Assembly (NCBI GenBank): GCA_900016675.1
Contig: LN483070.1
Location: 310,001-374,000 of the forward strand
Direction: 5' to 3'
Length of the DNA: 64,000 bases
Source of the DNA: Arthrobacter saudimassiliensis
Lineage (GTDB): Bacteria; Actinomycetota; Actinomycetes; Actinomycetales; Micrococcaceae
The translations under genes were made by a program, and so were the position numbers. Within the stretch, counting starts at the first letter, position 1. Each line of letters begins with the position of its first letter. Of the stretch, positions 51,169-59,185 are shown piece by piece. The notes under the pieces were generated by a model. The model was not told where the DNA came from, did not search any database, and was given only the letters and a program-made list of their open reading frames with translations.

Positions 51169-52637
51169 AGCAGCTTCCGCGAGCGCAGGTAGTCGGCCAG
51201 GTCGTTGTAGCGTCCGTCCCGGTTGGCGAAGCGAACGACGTTGCGCGACTGGTCCAGCCAGGAGCGGGTGGAGGCGGAGACCTCGGCCAGGGCGGCGTTG
51301 ATGTGCTCCATGCTGATCGGGCGCAGCTCGCCGCCGCTGATGGATTCGGTCATCGCCTTCTCCGCCGCGGTGACGCAGATATGCTCCAGGTCCGCGCCGG
51401 AGAAGCCGTCGGTGCGGTGCACGATGGCGGGGACGTCGATGCCCGCGATGGGCCGGTTGGCCAGGTGGTAGCGCAGGATGGCGTCGCGGGCCGCGGGGTC
51501 CGGCGGGGTGACCAGCACCATCCGGTCCAGCCGGCCGGGGCGCAGCAGCGCGTCATCCAGGTCCCAGGGGTGATTGGTGGCGGCGAGAACGTAGAGTCCG
51601 TCGTTGTTCCCGGCCGTCGAGTCCATTTCGAGCAGCAGCTGGTTGACCATCTGCCGCAGCCAGGCCGATCCGCCGCTGAGGCTGCTGCGGCGCAGCCCCA
51701 GGGCGTCCACCTCGTCCAGGAAGAGCACGGCCGGCGCCCGCCGTCGGGCCTCCATGAAGACCTCGTGCAGGTTCTTTTCGGTACCGCCCACAAAGGAATC
51801 GAGCACGTCGGTCATGGTGACGTTGACGAAGGAGGCGCCCAGTTCTCCGGCCACGGCCCGGGCCAGGAAGGTCTTGCCGCAGCCCGGCGGCCCGTAGAGC
51901 AGCAGGCCGCCGCGCAGCGACTTTCCGAAGGCGCGGGCCACCTCGGCGTGCCGCATCGGCTGCAGGAAGGACTCGTTGAGCCGCTTCTTCACCGCTTCGA
52001 GGCCGCCGACGTCGGCCAGCGTCACGGGCGGGCCCGCGGGCTCCAGGGGCGGCACGGCGTCGGCGCCGGGGCCGGGGCCGGGGTCGCCAATCCTCAGCTC
52101 GGCCTCGAGGAACGGGGGCGGCACGTCGGCGCCGAGGTCGGCTTCGGCGCGGTCCCAGTCGAAACCGGCGGCTCGTCCGGGGTCCCCAGCGGGCTGCCCG
52201 TCCTCCCCCGGAAGCGGGCCTGCCGCCGGAGCCCCGTCGGCCAAGGCCGGATCTGCCGGAAGCGGGTCTGCCGCCGGAGTCCCGTCGGCCAGGGCCGGAT
52301 CTGCCGGAAGCGGGTCGTCGCACTCCGCTGCGGGTTCGCCGGGTTCAGGGGACGCAGCCGGCGCGGCGGTCGTTACGGCCGTGGTGGGTCCGGCCGTGGC
52401 GGGTCCGGCGGTGGGCGCGGCGGGGTTGAGAGCCGCCGCGGTGCGGCTGAGCAGGGCCAGCGCGGCGATGTTGCCGGGCTCTGCCGTGAGCGCCGCGTTC
52501 ACCTCGCCCAGCGCTTCCAGGGCCCGGTTGGCGTTGAGCAGCAGCTCCGCCAGGTGCAGCCTTAAGGCGATGTCCTGCGGGCTGGCCGCGACGGCGCGCT
52601 GCAGGCTGGCGACGAGTTCTTCACTGATTCCCCCCAT
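51165..52637 (-). CDS. TPR-AAA+ ATPase (classical Cdc48/FtsH-like AAA module)
   Basis: This 490-residue protein has an N-terminal TPR-like region (1-70), a Pro/Ala/Asp-rich linker with 16-residue repeats (about 108-150) and one AAA+ module. The module shows Walker A GPPGCGKT (249-256), Walker B VLFLDEVDAL (304 on), sensor 1 LAATNHPWDLDDALLRPGRLDR with the Arg finger region, and a C-terminal lid GADLEHICVTAAEKAM. Single-module AAA+ proteins form hexamers that unfold or remodel partners. It is the partner of the TPR membrane protein downstream (4-base overlap). The ATG at 52637 follows a -10 box by 7 bases. Confidence 0.92.
   Translation of the reverse strand: MGGISEELVASLQRAVAASPQDIALRLHLAELLLNANRALEALGEVNAALTAEPGNIAALALLSRTAAALNPAAPTAGPATAGPTTAVTTAAPAASPEPGEPAAECDDPLPADPALADGTPAADPLPADPALADGAPAAGPLPGEDGQPAGDPGRAAGFDWDRAEADLGADVPPPFLEAELRIGDPGPGPGADAVPPLEPAGPPVTLADVGGLEAVKKRLNESFLQPMRHAEVARAFGKSLRGGLLLYGPPGCGKTFLARAVAGELGASFVNVTMTDVLDSFVGGTEKNLHEVFMEARRRAPAVLFLDEVDALGLRRSSLSGGSAWLRQMVNQLLLEMDSTAGNNDGLYVLAATNHPWDLDDALLRPGRLDRMVLVTPPDPAARDAILRYHLANRPIAGIDVPAIVHRTDGFSGADLEHICVTAAEKAMTESISGGELRPISMEHINAALAEVSASTRSWLDQSRNVVRFANRDGRYNDLADYLRSRKLL
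52210..52315. repeat. 48-bp tandem repeat inside the AAA+ gene
   Basis: Two full 48-bp units (52210-52257, 52258-52305) and a short third start encode 16-residue repeats close to PLPADPALADGAPAA. The linker length can therefore change by slippage in steps of 16 residues without breaking the frame. Confidence 0.9.
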
Positions 52638-52644
52638 GCCGAAA

Positions 52645-52650
52645 ATCCTA
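52645..52650 (-). promoter_or_regulatory. -10 box TAGGAT, leaderless spacing, AAA+ operon
   Basis: TAGGAT ends 7 bases before the ATG at 52637 on the minus strand. It is divergent from the cueP -10 box 53 bases away. Confidence 0.5.
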
Positions 52651-52703
52651 GTCGGGCTTTGGTCCCGGCCGCACACGATTCAGTCCTGTGCCGGGACCTT
52701 GGC

Positions 52704-52709
52704 TACGCT
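52704..52709 (+). promoter_or_regulatory. -10 box TACGCT, leaderless spacing, cueP
   Basis: TACGCT ends 6 bases before the ATG at 52716; no ribosome site is seen. Confidence 0.5.
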
Positions 52710-52715
52710 GGCTCC

Positions 52716-53255
52716 ATGCGTGCGCTTCGTTTGGCCTTTTCCGCCGCCGCCCTGCTGGCGGCCACCGCCTGCTCATCCGGAGACGGCGCCGACACGGTGC
52801 TCGGCAACCACGGCCTGGAGGGAACCGACGCCCGCCAGGTCGTCGAGCAGCTGGACCGCACCAATGAGGACCGCGCTTCCGGCCTGGCCGCGTCGGTCAC
52901 CTATGACGAGGTGACGCTGACCGATGAGGACGGCGATGCCGTCCTGCCGCTGGACGAGTTCTACCTGGCCGTCGCGCCCTTCTCCACCACGACTCATGAC
53001 TGCTTCCACCACAGCCTCTCCGGCTGCCAGGGCGAACTCGTGAACGAGCCGCTGCAGGTGCGGATCACGGACGACGCCGGCGACGTGCTGGTCGATGAGG
53101 CGGTCACCACCTATGACAACGGGTTCGTCGGTTTCTGGCTGCCCAAGGACATCACGGGAACCCTCGAGGTCAGCTCCGCGCAGGGCACCGCGGTCCAGGA
53201 CTTCAGCACCTCCACCGACAGCCCGACCTGCCTGACTACCCTGCGCCTGGCCTGA
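52716..53255 (+). CDS. cueP: CueP-family copper-binding lipoprotein
   Basis: This 179-residue protein has a lipoprotein signal (Cys19 in ATAC) and the CueP pattern: GLEGTDARQVVEQLDR, FSTTTHDCFHHSLSGCQGELVNEPLQV and TTYDNGFVGFWLP, ending PTCLTTLRL. In Salmonella, CueP is a periplasmic copper carrier. The three Cys of the copper site (HDCF, SGCQ, PTCL) are all present. Here it would sit on the outer membrane face. No copper regulator or pump is adjacent. Confidence 0.9.
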   Translation: MRALRLAFSAAALLAATACSSGDGADTVLGNHGLEGTDARQVVEQLDRTNEDRASGLAASVTYDEVTLTDEDGDAVLPLDEFYLAVAPFSTTTHDCFHHSLSGCQGELVNEPLQVRITDDAGDVLVDEAVTTYDNGFVGFWLPKDITGTLEVSSAQGTAVQDFSTSTDSPTCLTTLRLA

Positions 53256-53347
53256 TCCCGGGCCGGGCGTCTCCACCCGGATACGAACCTCCCTCCTGAG
53301 GCATCGAAACCGGCTGTCCGCCCTGCCGGCCGCCTCGGGGCGCGGCG

Positions 53348-53353
53348 CATACT
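53348..53353 (+). promoter_or_regulatory. -10-like CATACT, leaderless spacing
   Basis: CATACT ends 6 bases before the ATG at 53360. Confidence 0.35.
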
Positions 53354-53359
53354 GGGCCG

Positions 53360-53566
53360 ATGAAGGGACTGACCTTCCTGGGCATCGCACTGATGGTGAT
53401 CGGCTTGGTTGGCTGTGGGTTCTGCTTCATCTTCTGGGCGAACACGCCCTCGCTGCAGCCACCGCCGGGCACCGTCACGCTGTACGTGCTGGCCTCCGCC
53501 GCGTCGGTGGCCTGCATCGTGGCGTCGCTGTTGATCCGGCGTCGGCTGCGCTCGGGTGCGGGCTGA
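53360..53566 (+). CDS. Small membrane protein
   Basis: This 68-residue protein has two hydrophobic helices (about 4-26 and 38-60) joined by a Pro-rich loop and a basic tail (RRRLRSGAG). No family is recognised. The leaderless spacing to a -10-like hexamer is the main support for the start. Confidence 0.5.
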   Translation: MKGLTFLGIALMVIGLVGCGFCFIFWANTPSLQPPPGTVTLYVLASAASVACIVASLLIRRRLRSGAG

Positions 53567-53644
53567 CGCCGTCCTCCCCGCCGCACCCTCCCGCCTCGCC
53601 GCCGCTCCGCCTGCACGCGCCCCGGGGGGCGCACCGGCACGGCG

Positions 53645-53673
53645 TTGACGGCGTGTCTGCCGCGCTGTTAGCT
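53645..53673 (+). promoter_or_regulatory. Promoter TTGACG-N17-TTAGCT of the VOC gene
   Basis: A consensus-like -35 TTGACG and -10 TTAGCT with the ideal 17-base spacer lie 37 bases before the ATG at 53711, which has AGGAG upstream. Confidence 0.7.
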
Positions 53674-53710
53674 TCGGGCAACACTTTTCCCGCCCAGTCA
53701 GGAGCCCCGC

Positions 53711-54124
53711 ATGCCCAGTGCCATTTCCTCGATCGCCCTCGACGCCGTCAACCCGCCCCGGCTGGCGGAATTCTGGACGCAGGCCCTGGGCTACCGGATC
53801 GCGGAGACGGACGAGGACGGCGTGGTGTCCCTGGTTCCGGCCGACGGAGCCGCCGGCCCGGACATCGACATCATTCCGGTGCCGGAGGAGAAGACGGTGA
53901 AGAACCGGTTGCACCTGGACCTGCGGTCCTCCGGCGGCAGCACCCAGCAGGAGGAAGTGGACCGGCTGCTGGCCCTGGGCGCGGTCCACGCCGACGTCGG
54001 GCAGGGACCCGACGTGACCTGGGTGGTGCTGGCCGACCCGGAGGGCAACGAGTTCTGCATCCTCCAGCGCTCGGCCGAGCAGGCCGCCCTGGAGGACGGC
54101 CGGGCCCCGCACCGGCTCGCCTAG
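53711..54124 (+). CDS. VOC-superfamily (glyoxalase-like) protein
   Basis: This 137-residue protein has two beta-alpha-beta-beta-beta modules typical of the VOC fold: SIALDAVNPPRLAEFWTQALGYRI, then NRLHLDLRSS and VVLADPEGNEFCILQ. Metal ligands would be His68 and the C-terminal Glu. Such proteins serve as glyoxalases, dioxygenases or antibiotic-binding proteins; the role here is unknown. It is monocistronic with a good promoter and a shared terminator. Confidence 0.9.
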   Translation: MPSAISSIALDAVNPPRLAEFWTQALGYRIAETDEDGVVSLVPADGAAGPDIDIIPVPEEKTVKNRLHLDLRSSGGSTQQEEVDRLLALGAVHADVGQGPDVTWVVLADPEGNEFCILQRSAEQAALEDGRAPHRLA

Positions 54125-54165
54125 CCCGGCGGCCGTCGGAGGCCAGCACCCGCTTCCGGACATGG

Positions 54166-54200
54166 AAAGGCCCCGCAGCCGATAGGGCTGCGGGGCCTTT
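54166..54200. terminator. Bidirectional terminator between the VOC gene and purA
   Basis: A perfect 15-bp stem (54166-54180 with 54186-54200) has an A-run on the left and a T-run on the right and lies between convergent genes. Confidence 0.93.
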
Positions 54201-54215
54201 GCCCGTGGTGGAGCT

Positions 54216-55505
54216 TTACTCGCTGATCAGGTCGCGGACCACGATGGTCTGGTCGCGGTCCGGGCCGACGCCGATGGCGGAGAACCGGGTGCCGGACATC
54301 TTCTCGAGAGCCAGCACGTAGTTGCGGGCGTTCTCGGGCAGGTCGTCCAGCGTCTTGGCGCCGGTGATGTCCTCGGTCCAGCCGTCGAAGTACTCGAAGA
54401 TCGGCTTCGCGTGATGGAAGTCGGTCTGCGTCATCGGCATCTCGTCGAACCGCACGCCGTCGACGTCGTAGGCCACGCAGACCGGGATCTTCTCGATGCC
54501 GGTCAGCACGTCGAGCTTGGTCACGAAGTAGTCGGTGAAGCCGTTGACGCGGGAGGCGTGGCGGGCCAGCACGGCGTCGTACCAGCCGCAGCGGCGCGGC
54601 CGGCCGGTGTTCACGCCGAACTCGCCGCCGGTCTTCTGCAGGTACAGGCCCATGTCGTCGAACAGTTCGGTGGGGAAGGGACCAGCTCCCACGCGGGTGG
54701 TGTAGGCCTTGATGATGCCCACGGAGCGGGTGATGCGGGTCGGGCCGATGCCGGAACCCACGGACGCGCCGCCCGCCGTCGGGTTGGAGGAGGTGACGAA
54801 CGGGTAGGTGCCGTGGTCGACGTCGAGGAAGGTTGCCTGGCCGCCCTCCATGAGGATGACCTTGTCCTCGTCGAGCGCCTTGTTCAGCTCGTACGTGGAG
54901 TCGATGACCATCGGGCGCAGCCGGTCGGCGTAGGCCAGGAAGTACTGGACCGTGTCCTCGATGTCGACGTCGCGCCGGTTGTAGACCTTCACCAGCAGCT
55001 GGTTCTTCTGCTTCAGGGAGCCTTCAACCTTCTGGCGAAGGATCGACTCGTCGAAGATGTCCTGCACGCGGATGCCCAGCCGGGCGACCTTGTCCATGTA
55101 GGCCGGGCCGATGCCGCGGCCGGTGGTGCCGATGGCGCGCTTGCCGAGGAAGCGTTCGGTGACCTTGTCCATCACCTGGTGGAACGGGGCGACCAGGTGG
55201 GCGTTGGCGGAGATGCGCAGCTTGGAGGTGTCGGCGCCCCGGGCTTCGAGGCCGTCGATTTCGGCGAACAGGGCCTCGAGGTTCACCACGCAGCCGTTGC
55301 CGATCACGGGGATCGCGTTGGGGCTGAGGATGCCGGCGGGCAGCAGCTTGAGCTCGTACTTTTCACCGCCGACGACGACGGTGTGGCCGGCGTTGTTGCC
55401 GCCGTTGGGCTTGACGACGTAGTCGACGCGGCCGCCGAGCAGGTCGGTGGCCTTACCTTTGCCTTCGTCGCCCCACTGGGCTCCGACGATCACGATTGCT
55501 GGCAT
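54216..55505 (-). CDS. purA: Adenylosuccinate synthetase
   Basis: PurA joins IMP and aspartate with GTP to give adenylosuccinate, the first step from IMP to AMP. The 429-residue protein has [18 protein letters not shown] (GTP loop with catalytic Asp), [10 protein letters not shown] with catalytic His, [11 protein letters not shown] and [12 protein letters not shown]. All are intact. The ATG at 55505 follows GGAGG; an upstream ATG is not homologous. Upstream on the minus strand TTGACA (55631-55636) and TAAACT (55636-55641) are candidate promoter boxes. The terminator at 54166-54200 closes it. Confidence 0.97.
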   Translation of the reverse strand: MPAIVIVGAQWGDEGKGKATDLLGGRVDYVVKPNGGNNAGHTVVVGGEKYELKLLPAGILSPNAIPVIGNGCVVNLEALFAEIDGLEARGADTSKLRISANAHLVAPFHQVMDKVTERFLGKRAIGTTGRGIGPAYMDKVARLGIRVQDIFDESILRQKVEGSLKQKNQLLVKVYNRRDVDIEDTVQYFLAYADRLRPMVIDSTYELNKALDEDKVILMEGGQATFLDVDHGTYPFVTSSNPTAGGASVGSGIGPTRITRSVGIIKAYTTRVGAGPFPTELFDDMGLYLQKTGGEFGVNTGRPRRCGWYDAVLARHASRVNGFTDYFVTKLDVLTGIEKIPVCVAYDVDGVRFDEMPMTQTDFHHAKPIFEYFDGWTEDITGAKTLDDLPENARNYVLALEKMSGTRFSAIGVGPDRDQTIVVRDLISE

Positions 55506-55710
55506 GGGATCCTCCCCCACTTCGATACGGAGCCAGCTGCGCCGCCCTGGCGCATTACCGCTGCCGTGCATGAGAACGCCCTGCACGTTCCGTTCCGAAC
55601 GGGTCGGAGCGGTGGTGCGGGGCTCTTACCTGTCAAGTTTAGCCGATCCGGGTTTTCAGCGCTCCGTGGGGCGTGCCGCCGATCATACGCCTGGACGTAC
55701 GGTGGAACGC

Positions 55711-56334
55711 ATGGACCGTTTCCGCGGCTACATCGCCGGGGTGGGCACCGCCTCGGGCACCCGCCTGGTGGTCGGCCACTGGCCTGAATCCCCGCTGGGC
55801 CCCTTCACGGATGTGATGGTGGAGAACCCCTTCGGTTCCCGGCTCCTGCTGGCGCCGAGCGACGCCGTGGCCGAGTACGTGTCCGCCACCTACTCCTTTG
55901 ACGCCGTGGACGTCGTGCCGCTCAGCGGCCGGCTGGACGACGGCGTGCTGAGCGTGGCCGGCGGACCCCTTGAACTGCGCGCCGAACTGGGGCAGGTGAC
56001 GCTGCTCGGCCGGATGCTGGAACTGGTGCCGCCGGCGGTGGCCGTCTCCCCCACCTGGCTGCGGCTGATCAGCCCGCTGGCCGGGCTGTTCGTCCGCGGC
56101 GTGCGGACCGCCGGCCGTTCCGGCGGCAGACTGGAGGTCTACGGGGTCCGCTCCATCCGCGCCATCACGTCCGCCCGATGTTCGTGGAACGGCCAGGACC
56201 TTGGGGGCCTGGCTCCGGTGCGTCCGCCGGTCCGCTTCGGGTTTTCCTCGGTTCCGGCCCGCCCCCAGATCCTGGCCGTCACCACCACCATCCTGGACGA
56301 CCCGCGGGTCCGCCGCCGGACTCGCCGGAGCTGA
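55711..56334 (+). CDS. Conserved hypothetical protein
   Basis: This 207-residue protein opens MDRFRGYIAGVGTASGTRLVVGHWPESPLGPFTDVMVENPFG and is mostly beta-strand with a short hydrophobic stretch (LVPPAVAVSP and LISPLAGLFV). No motif is recognised. It is divergent from purA. TACGGT (55698-55703) 7 bases before the ATG suggests a leaderless start. A 5-bp stem hairpin with ATTATTT follows at 56375. Confidence 0.75.
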   Translation: MDRFRGYIAGVGTASGTRLVVGHWPESPLGPFTDVMVENPFGSRLLLAPSDAVAEYVSATYSFDAVDVVPLSGRLDDGVLSVAGGPLELRAELGQVTLLGRMLELVPPAVAVSPTWLRLISPLAGLFVRGVRTAGRSGGRLEVYGVRSIRAITSARCSWNGQDLGGLAPVRPPVRFGFSSVPARPQILAVTTTILDDPRVRRRTRRS

Positions 56335-56374
56335 ACCCCAGGGGCTGAACGAGCCGGGGCTGAACCCTCCGCAC

Positions 56375-56394
56375 CCGCCGAAGGCGGATTATTT
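56375..56394 (+). terminator. Weak hairpin terminator
   Basis: CCGCC / GGCGG (56375-56379, 56383-56387) followed by ATTATTT lies 40 bases after the stop at 56334. Confidence 0.4.
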
Positions 56395-56514
56395 GGGGTG
56401 CAACTGATTCAAAAACACTCTTGACAAGTCCAGCCCACCTCACTCCGTGGCTACTGTTCTGTCCGTCCGGCTCCGCCGGGCACCCTCCACACCCCCCAAG
56501 AGAAGAGGGACACC

Positions 56515-57009
56515 ATGAACAAGCGCATTGCAGGCCTATCCCTGGCGGCAGCTGCCGGCTTTACCGTTCTGTCGGCCGCTCCGGCACTTGCATCCGGCGG
56601 CCAGCCAACCCAGCCGCCGGAGCCACCCAAGACGCCTTACACCAATTGCTCCGAGGCGGCTGCCGAAGGCGTCTACAACATCCCGACCGATCATCCCCGG
56701 TACGGAACGCATCTGGACGAGGACATGGACGGCATTGGATGTGAAGACTCCTCCAAGCCAATGGCCACGTGGACTCCCGCTCCGGCCACCGGCGGCTCAA
56801 ACAGCGGCGGGAGCTGGATGATGGACGGAAGCGGCGCGTGGACGCACCAGCAGGTCGGCCAGGTTCCCACCGGCGGGGCCGGCACCGGCATCACGGAGGA
56901 ACCGCAGCAGGCCGGCGCCGGGGTCATCGCCCTCGGCGGAGGACTGGTCCTGGCCGCTGCGGCGGGCGGAACGTATGCCGTCCGCCGACACCGCGCCCTG
57001 CAGGGTTGA
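56515..57009 (+). CDS. Excalibur-domain surface protein
   Basis: This 164-residue protein has a secretion signal (residues 1-27, ALASGG), an excalibur calcium-binding domain (YTNCSEAAAEGVYNIPTDHPRYGTHLDEDMDGIGCED, with the DxDxDG-like loop and two Cys) and a C-terminal membrane helix with basic tail (GGGLVLAAAAGGTYAVRRHRALQG). That ending resembles a wall-anchored protein, but I see no LPXTG motif. A sortase-like gene follows, so the pair may act together at the surface. AAGAGAAGAGGGA precedes the ATG. Confidence 0.85.
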   Translation: MNKRIAGLSLAAAAGFTVLSAAPALASGGQPTQPPEPPKTPYTNCSEAAAEGVYNIPTDHPRYGTHLDEDMDGIGCEDSSKPMATWTPAPATGGSNSGGSWMMDGSGAWTHQQVGQVPTGGAGTGITEEPQQAGAGVIALGGGLVLAAAAGGTYAVRRHRALQG

Positions 57010-57028
57010 GGCCCGGCGAAAACGGACC

Positions 57029-57742
57029 ATGAACAGAGCCATCAGCCGCTGCGGCCGCCTTTCGGCGGCTGCAGCGGCTGCCTTCCTGCTCCTCGCCGGA
57101 TGTGCGGGGCCGGAGGCTGTCAGCGGAACCCGGACGGCGGGCGCCACCACCTACGCCCCCTCGGCGGGTGCAGGGGCGGTAAATGACGGCGGACAGCAGG
57201 CACCGCCCCCGGTGGCTGCTGAGCCTGCCGCGCCTTCCGCGCCTGCCCCGCACACCCCTGCCCTGCCCTCCCCGCTGCCGGAGTCGGCTCCCGTGTCGCT
57301 GAACCTGCCCACGCTCGGTGTCCGCAGCGACCTGCTGCGGCTCGGCCTGACGGCGGAACGCACGCTGGAGGTGCCGCCCGGGGATCCAGGCTCACCGGCC
57401 GGCTGGTACCTCCATTCGCCGACGCCGGGTGAAACGGGGCCGGCGGTCCTGCTGGGCCATGTGAACGCCGTCGGCGGCGGCCCGGGCGTCTTCGCGGACC
57501 TGCGCCGGCTGCAGGCCGGTGACGCCGTGGAAGTGCTCCGGGAGGACGGAAGCACGGCGGTCTTTACGGTGCAGCGCGCGGAACAGTATGCGAAGGACGA
57601 GTTTCCCACCGCAGCCGTCTACGGCAATACTGACGGCCCCGAGCTGCGGCTGATCACCTGTGACGGCTTTGACCGGAACAGCGGCGAGTTCCGCGACAAC
57701 TACGTCGTCTATGCCACGCTGGCCACCTCCAGCGCCGGCTGA
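57029..57742 (+). CDS. Class E/F-type sortase with lipoprotein signal
   Basis: This 237-residue protein has a lipoprotein signal (Cys25 in LLAGC), a Pro/Ala-rich linker to about residue 85 and a sortase domain. The catalytic triad is visible: His144 in LLGHVNAVGG, Cys211 in LITCDGF and Arg222 in FRDNYVVYA. Sortases cut surface proteins at a sorting motif and join them to the wall or to pilins. Lipidated sortases of this type are common in actinobacteria. It follows the excalibur protein by 20 bases and is probably in one operon, though that protein lacks a clear LPXTG. Confidence 0.9.
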   Translation: MNRAISRCGRLSAAAAAAFLLLAGCAGPEAVSGTRTAGATTYAPSAGAGAVNDGGQQAPPPVAAEPAAPSAPAPHTPALPSPLPESAPVSLNLPTLGVRSDLLRLGLTAERTLEVPPGDPGSPAGWYLHSPTPGETGPAVLLGHVNAVGGGPGVFADLRRLQAGDAVEVLREDGSTAVFTVQRAEQYAKDEFPTAAVYGNTDGPELRLITCDGFDRNSGEFRDNYVVYATLATSSAG

Positions 57743-58101
57743 CCGGACCGGGCCCGACGCCGGACCCGCCGGAGCTGAGCCCGGGAGCTGAACCCGTCAG
57801 GAGATGAAGGCGCCGGCCGGAGGCCGATCAGGAGGGAAAGGAGTGCCCGCGGCCGACGCTTCGCTGGCCACCGTAGGAGGGTGGCCCGGCCCATCGCCAG
57901 CGCTCCGGCCAAAATCAGGCGAATTACCGCAGGAAAGACGAATCCGCCGGGCAGGAAATAATTACACCGATGTCAGTAACCGCGTTTACCTTCACTATTT
58001 TCCCGGCCCGGGCCGGTGCAATCCGGGCCCGGCCCCGCAGGCCGGGGAACCGACAAGAGTAGCAGCGACCCAACAGCATGAGTAGTGTGCGCTGTTTTTT
58101 T

Positions 58102-58114
58102 GGTCGATTCGACC
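58102..58114. promoter_or_regulatory. 13-bp palindrome, possible operator
   Basis: GGTCGATTCGACC is a perfect palindrome around a central T, extended by TTT / AAA on the two sides with one wobble pair. It lies 30 bases upstream of the -35 box of the next gene. Confidence 0.5.
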
Positions 58115-58143
58115 GAAACTGCACCGTTCAGGACCTATGACCC

Positions 58144-58173
58144 TTGCTAGGCGATCGCAATCTGGAATATACA
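58144..58173 (+). promoter_or_regulatory. Promoter TTGCTA-N18-TATACA of the thiopeptide-type gene
   Basis: -35 TTGCTA (58144-58149) and -10 TATACA (58168-58173) are 18 bases apart. The leader of about 55 bases ends in AAGGAG before the ATG at 58235. Confidence 0.6.
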
Positions 58174-58234
58174 AGCCTGAGCCGTCCGCTACCTCATTGC
58201 ACCCCAGCCACACTCACCCCTTGCAAGGAGCGAC

Positions 58235-59185
58235 ATGAGCCTGACAACGCACGCACAAGTCCGCGGTGGAAGGATCTCCGATGGTGGAGAGGTGACGCGC
58301 ACCGTCATCACGACCCGCGTCCCGGGGGATACGGAGGCGGACCGCGCCTGCTCGCTGCTGCTGACTCCCCTGGCAGCCCAGGCGCGGCAGTGGCAGTCCC
58401 ACTGCTGGCATTTTTCCCGACGCCCCCAGCGCCAGGGGGTGGTCCTGGAAACCCAGTTCGCGGGTACCCGGGACTCCGGCCGCCGGCTTACCAGTTTCCT
58501 CGCCGCCCTGCTGGAGCAGACCGACGCCGAGCTCGGGCGGCCGGAGACGGCGGTCAAGACGTACCAGGGCACCCCCGGAACCGTTGCCGTCGAGTCCTCC
58601 GGGGATGAAGCGGCCCTGCTCTTCAGGCTCGGCGGGCCCGACGGGCTGGCCCTGGCCGAGGAGGTCTTCGAACTCTCGTCGGACCTCTCGCTGTGGGCCG
58701 TGGGGCGGTTCACGACCCCCGCCACCCGGCGCGCCCTGCTGGCACTGCTGATGTTCGATGCGGCGGAAGCCATGATGCGCGGCCCGCGGTCCACCGCCTG
58801 GCCGGACCGGCGCAGGGTGTCCTGGGACTTCTTCTGGGACACCCACCTGGATGCGGCACTGCGGCGGGTGGCGCCGACCAGCGGGCACGCCAGCCGGATC
58901 TTCCACCGCAACATCGCCTCCCAGCTGAACCAGGACCACGCGGTGATGCTGGCGGCGGCATCGGAGCGGTCGGTCTACAACTGGCGACGCCGGTGGCAGC
59001 GGGCCATCGACCGTTACCTCTACCGGGCGGACAAGTCCGGAGTCAGCCGCTGCGCCCAGCACCTGACCCTGCACCAGATCCACGAGACCGCCGGCCGCAT
59101 GGGGCTCGGCCCGCATGCGGAGGCCGCCGCAGGAATCCAGGCACGCCACTGGGCGGTCGAGCGGGAGCGCACCCTGCAGCTTTAG
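58235..59185 (+). CDS. Orphan thiopeptide-type bacteriocin biosynthesis (Lant_dehydr_C-like) protein
   Basis: This 316-residue cytosolic protein follows the layout of the C-terminal elimination domain of LanB dehydratases and stand-alone thiopeptide enzymes: an N-terminal strand block (WQSHCWHFSRRPQRQGVVLETQFAG), the GGPDGLALAEEVFELSSDLSLW segment matching the usual GGPEGxxLAEELFxxDS, a helix RRVSWDFFWDTHLDAALRR and the late LHQIHETAGRMGLG in place of the typical HMHxNRLG. In RiPP pathways this domain removes glutamate from modified Ser/Thr or builds pyridine rings. The assignment is from pattern and is moderate. No precursor peptide, LanB N-terminal half or transporter is nearby, so it is an orphan. 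Flanks are AT-richer than the gene. Confidence 0.6.
   Translation: MSLTTHAQVRGGRISDGGEVTRTVITTRVPGDTEADRACSLLLTPLAAQARQWQSHCWHFSRRPQRQGVVLETQFAGTRDSGRRLTSFLAALLEQTDAELGRPETAVKTYQGTPGTVAVESSGDEAALLFRLGGPDGLALAEEVFELSSDLSLWAVGRFTTPATRRALLALLMFDAAEAMMRGPRSTAWPDRRRVSWDFFWDTHLDAALRRVAPTSGHASRIFHRNIASQLNQDHAVMLAAASERSVYNWRRRWQRAIDRYLYRADKSGVSRCAQHLTLHQIHETAGRMGLGPHAEAAAGIQARHWAVERERTLQL

Larger units (their letters stand above)
57743..58234 (+). other. 492-base gap, AT-richer toward its end, no supported gene
   Basis: The first third is GC-rich with hairpin-forming GGCCCGG / CCGGGCC arms; from about 57900 the composition falls. It holds a palindrome (58102-58114), a promoter (58144-58173) and the leader of the next gene. 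Small open frames here (57804 plus, 57912 minus, 58137 plus) have no ribosome site or codon bias that supports them. Confidence 0.6.

Noticed and set aside
57709-58085. Open frames at 57804 (plus) and 57912 (minus) in the gap after the sortase
   Set aside because: Gly/Pro/Arg-rich translations with no family pattern; weak or absent ribosome sites.
58137-58238. A 33-codon Ser/Thr-containing frame overlapping the thiopeptide-type start by ATGA, a tempting precursor peptide
   Set aside because: The best promoter (-10 at 58168-58173) would start transcription inside this frame, its ribosome site is poor and third positions lack the GC bias of the window.
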